From positions 62,001 to 126,000 of the forward strand of contig JAMWFC010000009.1 of the NCBI GenBank assembly GCA_027475525.1: DNA of 64,000 nt, written 5' to 3'. The notes below the pieces were generated by a model. That model had not been told where the DNA came from, did no database searches, and worked only from the letters and a program-made list of their open reading frames with translations. How positions within the stretch are numbered: position 1 is the stretch's first letter; each line of letters opens with the position of its first letter. Of the stretch, positions 12,495 through 24,318 are shown in pieces. The DNA comes from Macrolepiota albuminosa (Eukaryota > Basidiomycota > Agaricomycetes > Agaricales > Agaricaceae). Made by a program: the position numbers and the translations under genes.

Positions 12495-13013
12495 TGTCAG
12501 GAGACTCCTCATTTCTTCCTTTTCTCACTCCTTATCTCTTCTCTCTCCCTTCATTCATTCTCTTATTTCTTCTGACATTATTTCATTTTACTGTTTCTAT
12601 TTTTTCAACACTATTTGTTAGTACTACTCTCAGCCCTTGAGGTGCTCTGGTTCTTTAGCTACCATTCAGACAAGTGTGGGCCCTTCAGCACCGCTTCCAG
12701 ACTGCTTATATAAGCCAGAGTTTGCCTTTCTGACTTCTAAAGTCCGGAGTTTTCCTGCCTTGTTTGCACAGTTGTTTGGTTAGTCAATTTTTGAGTTTTT
12801 AAGGTTTTGTTGTACTGTACAGTTGTTTCCCATGCTTCAGAAGCCCCAGAAGTGTCCAACCTGGCATAGGGAATCCCTAGACTTGTTTTCTTTGGATCTC
12901 CCTCTGCCAGGTGAGTAGTTTTTATGATATTGTCAGTACATACTCTAATACACTTTGGATCTCCCTCTGCCAGCTGTGTAACTGAGCCACAGCCTCTAAA
13001 GGTCGCCCTTACA
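12495..13013 (-). mobile_element. LTR family B, copy B1
   Basis: About 519 bp, TGTCAGG...CCTTACA on the plus strand, so the element reads TGTAAGGGCG...CTGACA on minus. It is highly similar to the copy at 14607-15105, including the pyrimidine-rich block and the TATA element (cttatataagc). Flanks are ccaag and cccgg, so there is no target duplication. It abuts the truncated gypsy gag on one side and LTR A2 on the other, which suggests recombination or that it is one end of a partly deleted element. Confidence 0.8.
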
Positions 13014-14020
13014 CCCGGTGTGCTCAAGCAGAGGTGATAGAACAATGTGCTAGATTATAGCGCCTTGGGTGCTACCTGGCAGATAGTAAGTGTCATAGCT
13101 TAAACAAAGATATAGAAGAAAAGACAAGTAGCGCAGCATATTGTGCCCATAAATGGCACTGTAAATGACAAAGACGAGATAGACAAGGCTAGCACCTGAC
13201 TCAGTGACAAAGTCAGAGAAAGCTAGCGTGATTTGAATGCTAAGCGTAATGGTGTGCTCAAGAGGTTACAATTTGTTGTCATATACATGTAAAGTAGCTA
13301 TCTTATATACTATGTGCTACCGTGTTTGCCAAGAGAAAAAGTCCATCTGCAGCACTACCTCCTAGTGCCTCTCCTTGTGGTTTCCTCTAACAATGACCTG
13401 TCAATGGCAACCCTTTGCACATGGATGATAGCAACCAATGGTGTTATGACCCACGGCAACCAATGGCGACTCTATATTGACTTAGAATTATATGGGTCTG
13501 CTCACTTTTACTATAACTCCGATTGGCCAGGCTGTTCCAGGGTATGGTCAGAAAATCCTTGACAGACGCCATGAGCACTAATGTCAGCGCTACTCATTGT
13601 ACCAGTTCCTGACAGGTCCAGATGTTGGGTTTGAGTATATCCTATGCTGCCATCATTGATCCTTTTAGACTTCTGATTGAAGTGCCTCATCAAATGGCAG
13701 TGCCTGCTGCTGACTCCTTCTAGAAGTGATCAGAGTTTGGTTAGAGTCCCCTCTGGAAGTGATTAGGGTTTGGTTAGAATCCCCTCCCACCATTGTATTA
13801 GCACTATACATTCTGAGCCTCTTTTGTCCTTGAAATAGGTGAATGGAGTATGCTGAAGGCCTGATAGCTGGCGATTAGAGTAAATGGATAAGTCCTGTAG
13901 TAGAATGCCAGAGCTAGGGCTGCTCTATATCCCAAACTGGTCACTAGAGTCTCTAGTACGTCAAGTGTTGGTTGGCCTATAATGTCTCTTGATGTGCTCA
14001 GTCCAAGTAGAAGCCTATCA
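13014..14020 (-). mobile_element. LTR family A, copy A2 (3' truncated)
   Basis: Reverse-oriented relative to A1; TGATAGG starts at 14020 on minus. The last part of the LTR is missing because LTR B1 joins at ...gcacaccggg. Upstream of its start lies protease coding sequence of another element (14277-14021), so A2 sits inside or against that element. CpG content is between that of A1 and the fully decayed copy A4. Confidence 0.75.
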
Positions 14021-14277
14021 ATGCAAATTGCATTGATGTGAGCAAACTGGGGTGTAATGTCTGTAGTGGTACTCCCTGAGTTCCACAGAGTCCAGGCCAG
14101 ATGTCCATTGACATCAATGTAGGTGACCAAGCACTCCTTCTCCTTGGGAGTATAGTGTGGCCACTGCAACTTATTAGTTGCCTTCTGCAGGGTAACATGT
14201 CTCATTTGGATGCGTGCTGGTGGATCAGTCTGGCAGTCTAAGCATAGGAGTCTGGCCCTGTGTTTGACATGTAGCAA
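14021..14277 (-). pseudogene. Retroelement protease fragment cut by LTR A2
   Basis: The minus-strand translation contains AWTLWNSGSTTT, the active-site region of an LTR-retroelement aspartic protease (usual DSG; here Asn replaces Asp). It reads straight into the TGATAGG of LTR A2, where protease homology stops. A run of 13 A at about 14277-14289 and gag-like charged sequence (14606-14410) lie upstream. It is not functional. Confidence 0.65.
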
Positions 14278-14606
14278 AAAAAAAAAAAATTACTCATTCC
14301 TAACTATGTCATGTATGCCATCTCATTCTCCAATGTCTCTCCCCACTGACAAATTTGCATCCTAGGTAGCATGGGAGGCCCAGAACACAAAGTATTGTAG
14401 GCAGCTTGGTTAAAAGCACATGGTGTTGCTCATGCAGCAATGTGAGTAGGCTTTAGTAATTCTGCTTGATATGTCTGACTTCTTTTTTTGAGCATCTCCC
14501 TGCTTCAGAAGTGGCTCCAAGTCATCTTCTAAAGTCTGATCCTGAGGCAGGCCTGAGTCATCTTTTGAAGCCTGTTGGTGTATCAGAGGAGATCTATCAG
14601 CAGGCC

Positions 14607-15105
14607 TGTCAGGGGACTCCTCATTTCTTCCTTTTCTCACTCCTTATCTCTTCACTCTCCTTCCATTCATTCTCTTATTTCTTCTGACATTATTTCATTT
14701 CACTGTTTCTATTCTTTCAACACTATCTGTTAGTACTACTCTCAGCCCTTGAGATGCTCTGGTTCTTTAGCCACCATTCAGACAAGTGTGGGCCCACTCA
14801 GCACCGCTTCCAGACTGCTTATATAAGCCAGAGTTTGCCAGAGTTTGCCCCTTATTTGTACAAGTATTTGTGTAGGCAATTTTTGAGTTTTTAAGGTTTT
14901 GTTGTACTGTACAGTTGTTTCCCACGCTTCAGAGGCCCCAGAAGCGTCCAACCTGGCATAGGGAATCCCTAGACTTGTTCTCTTTGGATCTCCCTCTGCC
15001 AGGTGAGTAGCTACCTTGATATTGTCAGTATATATTCTAATACACTTTGGATCTCCCTCTGCCAGCTGTGTGACTGAGCCACAGCCTCTAGAGGTCGCCC
15101 TTACA
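14607..15105 (-). mobile_element. Solo LTR of family B with 5-bp target duplication
   Basis: A 499-bp copy of the B1 LTR with canonical TG...CA ends, flanked on both sides by aggcc (14602-14606 and 15106-15110). An LTR with matching 5-bp direct repeats and no internal region is the product of unequal recombination between the two LTRs of one insertion. It lies between gag-like sequence on one side and unclassified repeat on the other. Confidence 0.9.
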
Positions 15106-15110
15106 AGGCC

Positions 15111-17050
15111 TTGACAAGGGCCCAGGGCCCACCCACTCACTTGTGGTGCATTAGCAATAGACCAGTGAGTGGTTTTGTACCTTGGGGTCACTGCTAACAT
15201 GAGTTGTAGTGTGTGCATTGCACCTATTGAATGGTGCTGTGCCTTTTCATGCCTATGAGCCCCTCATCACAAAAGGACTCATTGGTGTGCAAGACATGCT
15301 GCTTCAACAATGAGTAGTGTTCTGTTTTAGTGCTGTGAAAGGCACATTGTGTGTTCTGAAAGCAAGAGTGGCTGCTTGAGTGGCTTACCTGAAAGATGGA
15401 TGTGGAGGAGAGAAGCTGGGTGGTGGAATCAGAGGAGGGGCTATCAGGAGCATCCAGAGAGATGCAAACTGGGGGTGTGTCAGGCAGTGGGGCCCCTCTA
15501 GTAACATCTATAAGGAGGTTGCTGGAAAAATCCAGGGAGGTCCAAACAAAGGATGCACCAGGTAGTATGGCCCTACTAGCGGCATCTATAGAAGAGCCTG
15601 GAGGTCTTCTGGGGGTAGGGATCTTATCAGGGTAGGGGGTCATGGCTGGCCTATGGTGCTGGTTACACATAGGCCAACTTGGGTGGAAGCAAGCAGAGGA
15701 GATTGTAGCCAGAGATATCTGAACAAGCAGAAGCAGCAAGCATTGCCTAGTCCTTCCCCAAGACCTTCAAAGAGGGCATGTCCATCTTCAGAGACTCTGT
15801 CTCCTGCCTCCCTCCTGCATTTATCCCTGGCAGTGTTTTCCTCCTTATCAGGATGACTCTTGAGTGTCAACATGGAGGCTCTGCAGAAGCACCTATAGCA
15901 GGCCATGTGGGAGAGGGAGGAGCTCACTGATCAGCACCAGATGATGGCAGGACACCTCCAGAAAGTCCAGACATCCTTGGCATGCAGTGAGAAAGGGGCA
16001 AAGCAGGAGGTGGGGGGCCTAGAGGTGGGTGTAAGAGGACAGAAGAGCAGCACTTTAAGAGCTGAAGGCAGCATGAGTTGCTCAGAGAAAGCTAGAGGCA
16101 GAGTAGAATGCATTGCAGGCCTAGTTGGAGCAGGAGATGGGGTATCTGGTGATGATGTCCAAAAGTTAATCAGTAGCAGATACAGTTTATGGCTACTAAC
16201 CAGTACACAATGCGTTGAACGTGCTAAGTTTTGAGGCAGTTCTGGGCAGTTCCCAGAGAACAAGTCAGAAACAAGTTGATTGGCAAGCTTTGAAGGAAGA
16301 TTGGTAATGGTAGTTGATAAGAATGATAAAGTGCACCTATATGAGAGAGAAAAGTAGATATGAGTGAGGTGCAGCAAGAAAACTATAAGCTTAGCAATGT
16401 CTAAGCTGTGTGATGCCTGCTATAGATGCAAGGTGCATAGGTCCTATAAATATAACTGTAGCAAGCAGGCTAGAGGTGCTCAGACACTTGGCGACTATAA
16501 ACTTAGTCAACACAAATAAAATCTAAACCATGAGGTGAACTAAGAGGTAAATGGAGTATTCTGTTCTGTTAGTAACTAGTGACAATAGTAAATATTTATA
16601 GTAAAAAGGAATTCACTGTCACCAAGTAGCTAAGGGTTACCAAGGAGTGGCAAACTGTAAGGAATGTAATTAAATGTCATGCATCAAACTAAATAATGAA
16701 AAATGAAACAAGAAAGCTGTCTGTCTGACTAAGGGAAGGGTGCCAAGAGACATCAGGTGCCAGGGTTAACATCAAGGCATCTGTTATGGTATTATTTCCA
16801 ATTCATAAGCACTATTATCAGCTAGCTATGCCATGTGCTGATTGATTGATGCTATCTGTCAATGCTTGCCAGTGGTGGATGCCAGCTGTCATTCCAGCTA
16901 CTGCCAGTGCTATCACTGATTGAATTCATTGCTTGCTATGCATGGCCATCAGGTAAGGTCTAAAATGAATAAATTGTATGCACCAAGTTTAGAATAAGTG
17001 TGGCAAGATGTCCAGAGCTGATGCTGAGCCTGCCGTTGATGTGCCTAGCC
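15111..17050. other. Decayed retroelement and repeat sequence
   Basis: Open frames of 171 aa (15739-15224, minus) and 148 aa (16377-15931, minus) exist but show no domain and no intron-exon logic. They look like Ser/Pro-rich remnants of a retroelement-linked gene. At 16397 (plus) a short frame begins SKLCDACYRCKVH, a degenerate cysteine cluster. The block 16130-16830 recurs at 21575-22295. No intact gene is supported. Confidence 0.5.
16130..16830 (+). repeat. Dispersed repeat C, copy 1
   Basis: Direct repeat of 21575-22295 over about 700 bp. It includes the cysteine-cluster frame at 16397 and landmarks such as gtgatgcctgc and gaacaagtcagaaacaagtt. Copy 2 is more AT-rich. Probably part of a retroelement of unknown type. 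Confidence 0.75.
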
Positions 17051-17059
17051 TGTGTGGGG

Positions 17060-18150
17060 TCCATCTCTTTCTAGAAATTATAAACAATAGCCAGGTGCAT
17101 CTGCGCTTCAAGATAGAGCAGCAGCTTGTTTATCTCACCAGACCTATTGGATCCAAAGTCATCTGCATTCTCTGAGAACGGTCATTGATCACAACTATTT
17201 TGAACCAGGCCCACCACATAGTAGGCCACTTTGGAACTCAGAAAATGTTGGATTATGTGTGATGCTGATACTAGTGGCCATAAATGGCCAAGAAAACAAG
17301 TCAATTCTGCTCAACATGCGAGCTATGTCAATAGTTGAAAGTGTCAGCATTGAAGCTGCCAAGAAAGCTTCATTCACTTTTGATTCTAGTCAAATTCTGA
17401 GACTTAATTGGGCCAGACTTTATTGGTCCATTCTCAGAGTTAAAGAGTTTTAACTATTTATAGATAATAATCTGTAGAATGATCAGTATGGTCCACCTCA
17501 TTCCTGTGAGGACAACCATGACGGCCTCAAACTTGTTATGGATCTATCTTAAGGAGATAGTGAGATAGTGTGTCTCCATGGACTACCCAGCTTAATTGTC
17601 AGTAATTGAGATTCCAAATTTACTTCCAAGTGGTAGAAAGAACTACACAATCAGCTAGAAGCAAAACTGCTCATATCAACATCTTTTCATCCGCAAATAG
17701 ATGAGCAGACCAAATGCACAAATAGAAATATAGCATAAATACTTTGAGCCTTCATGAATCCTGATCAAAAGAACTGGGTTGATAAATGCTCATTCATTGA
17801 ATTTGCAATAAATGCAAGCATATTCAAAATCACAGAATACTCACCCTTCGAACTCAATAATGGCTATATGCCATCTATGATTTGTGAACTTCACACTGAC
17901 AAAGTTATTCATATTGAAGTTAAACAGTTTGTGTGCAATGCGCTAAAAAACTTAGTGAATGCCCATAATGCAATTATAAAATTGCATGTATAGCAAATAA
18001 AACATGCAAACAATTGCAGGTGTGATGAACCAGACATCAAAAAAAGAGAATCTAATATACTTTTTAACAAAGAACTTAAACCTGCCAAAAGACAGAGCGA
18101 AAAAGCTGTGTCCCAAGTGGATTGGACCGTGTAGAGTCCTCAACTAGTCA
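17060..18150 (+). pseudogene. Second dead Ty3/gypsy integrase (plus strand)
   Basis: Plus-strand frames give the zinc-binding head (HHIVGHFGTQKMLDYV, then CSTCELCQ), core segments (DFIGPFSELKSFNYL, SFHPQIDEQT), ENWVD-like NWVDKCSFIEFAIN, PFELNNGYMP, and the C-terminal LPKDRAKKLCPKWIGP. The second catalytic motif, normally TDRDSKF, reads SN*DSKF (Asp to Asn, Arg CGA to stop TGA). Several other stops and frameshifts occur. It belongs to a different gypsy lineage from the element at 7190-12494 and lies in opposite orientation. Confidence 0.85.
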
Positions 18151-18542
18151 CTCCTGCCATGCTGAGTAGGATATCTCAGCTCTATCATAAGCAGACTTCC
18201 CAGCATATCCATTCTGGCTGGGGTCAACTTAGCCTCAGCCTCTTCTCAGTTTGCCACCTGCTAAGCATGTACATATGGTGCCATTGGTGTGGCATTCTCA
18301 TTATTCTGCTTCAGAGCAATGTTGTTGTTCTATTCAGATGGCAACAGCTCATAATCTATTCTGCTGACAGTCAGCTTGCATTCAGTGCTCAAAAAGCTTA
18401 ATGATTAATGTTACCGTCAATCAGAATTCTAAAACTAAGTTCTAGTCTTATTTATTCACATATAGATTATTGTTGTTTGATGATTTAAAAAAGTGTAATA
18501 GTTTGACATGTACTTACATAAGACACAGAATCTGCCAAATCG

Positions 18543-21380
18543 GTAAATTTCTTTGTACATAGCATAAGTAAAAAGTATCTATTCAAATAAATACACATAT
18601 TTGTATCTAGTAATTGTCAGTATTATAAATAAATATTAATAGCATCTTGAAGAGATGCTATATTTGTTTAACTACTAAATAGTAATATCTTGGAAAGGTA
18701 TTACCACATTATCTACAACTATACATGTGATAAATACAATGCTGCAAATACTTCATTACAATATACAATCTTTTCATGTGAGTTTTTTAATATGCCTGCA
18801 CTAATAAAATTAGACTACAAAATATCAGAAGACAGAATACTCACAATATCTTTCAAAGCATTGTTAAAAATGTGATGAGAAGTTATGTAAATTGAAATAA
18901 TGTGTGTTACTGTAATATACTAAGCCATTTAGCTGTACAATGCATTAGAATATAAATAAATATATACTTTGTCTAAGTATTGCTTGTTATTACTCAGATA
19001 TAAATGAAAAGCTACAACAAGTTAACTGTCTTGGTTAAATCCTTTAATTGTGAAATGTCAAGCATTCTGGTTTCTATGAGCATAAGTACTAACAGTAATA
19101 TATAAATTTAACATTAGAAAACTGCTTATACACACTAAAATATCTATAAAAACTCACTAGAACACTAAATTAGCAATGTTTACCCATACTAATATATTGA
19201 AGTATCAACTAGTAACTATAGCTAAAGCAATATCTGCTATTTCTCTTATTTATCTGCTATGTAATGATGTAGCAGATGTGTAAAGACACTAATACTGAGT
19301 TCATCTTAAAGATGTATTTTAATGATAAATCAACATATTAATTGGTCTATCAATTTAACATAGTATATTTTCTAAAAAAATTTATGCAGAAATGTTTCAT
19401 TTTAACTGGTGTAAATTTATAGATTGAATAAACTGATGTTTTCTCTTTACTATATTGACTGACAGAATTTTACCCATTAAAGTATCATAGTCTAGAGTAA
19501 ATAATAAGTACTAAGTCAAAATATAGTAACAGTATTTACTTCTAGCAGGTGTCCATTGAGCAAGTCTACAACAATATAGAATACTAGTACTAGTCTATTT
19601 AAATAGCAATGAGAATGCATTTTCTAGAGCATACAATAGCATCTTGTAAAAGTGAGCTAGCTGTAACATAGCTGATAAAGAAATCATCAAAAGAAAACAG
19701 ACTAAAAGGCATAGAAAAATGAAAAGCATATTAGAAAAAAAAAAGTTGCAAGCTTATTTATATATAATAAATACAATAGTTACATATAACATCAAATAAA
19801 TATATATCAGTGCTTTAAGTTGTTTCAACATATTATAACTTTGTTCTATTTTTACTTTTACAGAAATAAACTGGTTTTTTCTGACTAGCTTTTTATAAAA
19901 TAGCATAACAATAAGTAAATATATATATATATTTGCTACATACTTTTTGAACAGTTGTCCAATCAAACACTGATATAATATTAATTCACTTTTATAATAA
20001 TATTATTTAATATTATTATTTTATTATTATTTAATAATCATTAAACAATTATAAAATAAATAAATATAAATAAATAATCTAATCATTCTACCAAACACTT
20101 ACATAATATATACTTACATCAAAAAAGCAAATAATACAAATAGTTCATGTGAAACTAGTTATATGAAACAACAAGTGATACTATGTAGTCTTATATGCTT
20201 AAACCAATAATTAATAAATAAATAAAAAATATTATTAATATATATGAATATATATTATGTTAGCATTTGGATATATAACCAACCATTCAATTACTGTTTA
20301 AGCAACAGTAAAAATAAAAATATATAAGTAAACTAGTCATCCAATCAAATGCTTATATAACATATAATCATGTTAATAAAAATAAATTATATTCACTGTG
20401 CATTGAAATATTTTTGTGTTTGTTATTTAATCCTTGCTTGATGAGCATATAAAACTGCATGTATTGACATGTAAATTGACTGTCTCTTTTTTAAAAAAAA
20501 TATATAAATCTTTTTATTGGTTTTAAAATCAGATATATAAAAGTTTGTTAATATACTATAGTACATTAGATGTAAAATATAACAATATTTAAGTTACTTG
20601 TATATAATATAAGGCCTACTAAGTATTATATATAAAACTGAATGATCTATAAATAAAATATATATGATTTGCTTATGCAAGTTTATCTGTAGCATACCTG
20701 CACTAATAAAATTAGTCAATGAGTAAACAAAAAAGAAAACAGAATATTCACAACCTCTTTTAAAGCATTATTAAATATATGGCAAGCAGTTAAGTGCTTT
20801 AGAACAATATATTAAACAACAATATTGTATGCTATTAATAGGCTTCTACTCAGACTGAGATTGTCAGCTTAGAAACTCAAGTAATCTTCTTGAATTTAGG
20901 ACAATCTGGCTTTAGCTCCTTAATACAGGCTTTACTTAATAGTCTCAATTACCATTTACTAGCTACTTATCACTACTACTTATTGCAAGGACCTAGGAGG
21001 CTCAGGACTCATAACACTAGCACAACAACAGAAAGGTGACTTTGACCAAACCTCAAATCACTTTCAAAAGATGTTAGTATTAGATGCTGCTATTTGTCAA
21101 GACACCTCAATCAGAAGTATAAAGAATTCATGACAGCAGAACAAAATATAATAAAACCTGACATTTTGACATATTAGAAAGAGATACAATGTTTAGCATC
21201 AGAGTTAGCACTTATAGCATCTGTTGAGGATCTTCTGACCATACTCCAAACCACAAACTACATGAAGAGAGTTCTACTTCAAAAAGCTACATTACAAGGC
21301 TGCAGATAGACAGACCATCAGACTACTTACTAGATGTAGAGCATGTTATAGCCTTACCCCCACTTTTTAGCCCTGCATAG
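18543..21380. other. AT-rich, CpG-free tract
   Basis: I found no CG dinucleotide between the CGs at 18541 and 21381. The tract is rich in TATA/ATAT runs and has no gene. It contains repeats: 18794-18880 resembles 20698-20780, and LTR A4 starts at 20836. CG reappears at 21381 in a short GC-richer insert (cggcttgctggcgg). Confidence 0.85.
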
Positions 21381-21570
21381 CGGCTTGCTGGCGGTAAAAA
21401 TAAATTTCATTCATTTATTCATCCAAAGTAGCCTGGCCAATCAGATCTATATTAAAAAGTGAGCAGATTCATACAATTTTTAATTAGTTTGAAAGTCACT
21501 GTGGCCAATAAACTATAATGCTGTTAATTGTTATCATCTATGTGCTGCTGGTTGCTATTGACAAGTCATT
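20836..21570 (+). mobile_element. LTR family A, copy A4 (decayed, truncated)
   Basis: Begins TAATAGGCTTCTACTCAGACTGAG, matching the A1 start with a G to A change in the first TG. It continues with recognisable A1 landmarks (ctgctggttgctattgacaagt for the A1 ctgcaggtcgccgttgacaggt near 3370). Essentially every CpG of A1 is TpG or CpA here. It ends where repeat C copy 2 begins. Confidence 0.7.
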
Positions 21571-21574
21571 ATTG

Positions 21575-22295
21575 ATGATGCCTAAAAGTTGATCAGCAGC
21601 AAACATGGTTTACGACTACTAACTAAGAAATATGTGTTGGGCATGCTAAATGTTTTGAAGGAGTCTTGGGCAGGTCTCAGAGAACAAGTCAGAAACAAGT
21701 TAAATAGCAAGTTTTGGTGAAGATCAGAAAGGGGAATTGGTAAGGAAAGTGCAGTATAAATAATGTGCTCACAAATAGATATGCCTAAATAAGAAAGGAA
21801 AACAGATATAAGTAAGTGTGATAAGAAATGCAGCAAGAAAACTAGAAGCTTAGCAATGTCTAAGCTGTGTGATGCCTGCAATAAATGTAAGATATGTAGA
21901 ATCTATATGAGTTACTGCAGCAAGCAGACTAGAAATGTTTAGACAATTGACAATTATAAATTTAGTCAGCATAAAAGAGATCTGAACCATAGAGTAAACC
22001 AAGAAAGGTAACAGGATACTCTGTTCTGTTTTAACTAGTGACAATGGTAAGTATTTATAGTAGAAAGAGTTTACTGTCACTAAGTAGCTAAAAGTCACCA
22101 AGGAGCAGTAACTTGTAAGAAATATAAGTTAAATGCCATGCATTAAACTAAATAGTAAAAAATAAACAAAAATGCTGTCCATCTGACTAAGGGAGAGTGC
22201 CAAGCAACATCAGACACCAAGATGAAATGCCAAGCTATCTGTCACAAGTAAATGTCATTATTCTCAATCCATAAGCATTGTCATCAGCTAGCACA
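21575..22295 (+). repeat. Dispersed repeat C, copy 2
   Basis: Direct repeat of 16130-16830, more AT-rich and with the cysteine-cluster frame interrupted. No coding function. Confidence 0.7.
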
Positions 22296-24133
22296 TTATA
22301 TTTCTATTTCATGTGTTATACAAGATGATGATGTTTAAATAGGTGTGTGGATGAGTTAAAGCAGATAGAATTCATAGTGTAAATTGGCTCAAATGATTAT
22401 AGTCTGAGTAAAAGTGAATAAAACATCTCATTTTTGATACAGCCATTATCTAACACAACTATGACTATAAAAGAAAAGAGTAAAAAGTCTCAGTTGATCA
22501 ACTGCTTTATCTCATGCTAGGCTAGCTAGTGCAGCACAGTTTATATTAAATAATAGGAAAATAAAAAATTAACAAAATAAATATAAGTAAACCTGATTGT
22601 CCAACCAAATGCTTATACAATATATAACAACATTAATTAAACATTGTTTGATGAGCAATGAGCATATGACCTTGCATCATCCAAATTCATATAAACTGTC
22701 CAAGGAGTCATTTGTACAATATGACCAATGACCTTAAACTTATAAATAAACATTATTTAAAGTAGATTTTCAGAATCAAAATCTAAAGCTTAAAAATGTG
22801 AGTATGGAATATTAAATGGAATAGAAGTACTTATTTGCATCACATTTGATTCTCTTACTTGTTGACTTTAGACTTGTCAACTTCAGACTTATCATACATT
22901 GGTTCAATTAATACAAAGTTAATTGTGCAATATGGTATGACAAACCTGTCCAAAACACTGAATGATGGTGAGAAGTTGGGGATGTTGGCAAAAATACCAT
23001 AATCAATATCTTACTAGAAGTGCTATTACTTGTATGGAATACAGAATTGATAGATCTATGACTTCAGCATGAGGAAACCATTCGACTAGAACAAAAGTGC
23101 ATGCAATCAAAAAATACAAAGTCCACAAGCTAAATTTGGAAGGTCAGAGGTTTTGGAGCCAGATATAATGAGTGAAAGTGCAGCTAATCATCTTTGAAGG
23201 CTTATATTACTATGTTACTATTGTGATATCTACCTCTGCTAACTAATAGCTAAGGTCATATTACAAGAATATGCCTTGGTAGACCTATTGTGATTGTATA
23301 TAAAATTGTGTCCATTGAAAAAGTCAAATAGCAATGAGCCCTCTACTCAATACAAACATTTGCATGATCCATCCATGTTTCCAACTCTGGGTGTCAGGTG
23401 TCATGCATGATGGTGAAGAAGCATGTAACCTTTTCTGAGACAAGAACACATAAGAGCTGGTGCCTGTTGATGGATGGAAGGTAGATGTCAAATGCTGATT
23501 GGATGCTAAGGCAGTAGACACACTGGATAGGCTGGATGGATGTGCAAGTAACAGTGCAGATGGTGGCAATGTTGATGTGAGTGTGGGATGTGGTTGTAAT
23601 GTGAAGATCTTTCTTTTTTAGCCTGAAGCATGCACATGCAGCTGAGTCTGCTTGATCAGGATAGCGTCAACTCAGATAGCTGGTGTCAGACAAGAACCGC
23701 TGACTGAGTGGCCTCAGAAGCTTCAAATTCAGTGTGGATTGGTGTACAAAACCTCGCATATAGCAGTAGAATAGAATTGAGCCTATCGACAGCAATGACA
23801 GTCCAGTCCCTTGTAGCGGCCGGAACAACCAACAAACAATACCAGAGCCCACTCTCGCAAGCAGGGGTGGGGTGATGATGGTTGTTGTTGTTGTTGTTAC
23901 ATACACGTTAATAGGGGTCCACTCAAGAAGCACTTGCGTCCCGCCAGCGGGTATTTCGGTCCGATTTAACCCTTTTTTTCATCTTCGGCTTGGTGGGTTC
24001 GTTTGATCAAAGGAAAAAGGAAAGGGGCATGATTGAATTCAAACTTCTGCTCTCTTTGGGCTTCTATACTCCACGAAGAACTTCTCGTGATGGTGGCAAT
24101 AGAGTGGATTCTAGTCGATGACAACGCGGATCT
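22296..24133. other. No gene seen
   Basis: AT-rich to about 23.3 kb, then base composition returns to normal. Contains a GTT microsatellite at about 23879-23897. No supported ORF, RNA gene or repeat family member was recognised. Confidence 0.5.
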
Positions 24134-24166
24134 CATGCCTACGGTTGTCGTCCAGGGTCAGGACTG
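24134..24166 (+). repeat. Left arm of a 6-kb-spaced inverted repeat
   Basis: Matches the reverse complement of 30180-30210 at all positions except one mismatch and one 2-nt indel over 33/31 nt (core ggttgtcg.cagggtcagga). Weaker similarity continues on both sides. It brackets the alpha-kinase and DDE genes. Confidence 0.75.
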
Positions 24167-24318
24167 GCTCTAGAGCGGCAACTGTCAAAGCTGTCGCAAC
24201 CAAGTGATGGGGTCCTTGATACTAGTTACAGGTCACAAATAGCAATTGAATAAAGCTCTTTGACACTAGTCACACGTTGCAAATAGTAATTAAATAATGC
24301 ATGTGGTCGTAGATGCTA

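Noticed and set aside
12495..15105. LTR B1 and B2 as the two ends of one element
   Set aside because: B2 has its own matching target duplication (aggcc) on both sides, so it is a solo LTR. The sequence between them is LTR A2 and another element's protease.
15224..15739. 171-aa minus-strand ORF
   Set aside because: Ser/Pro-rich with no domain, inside retroelement debris; no start or splice support as a host gene.
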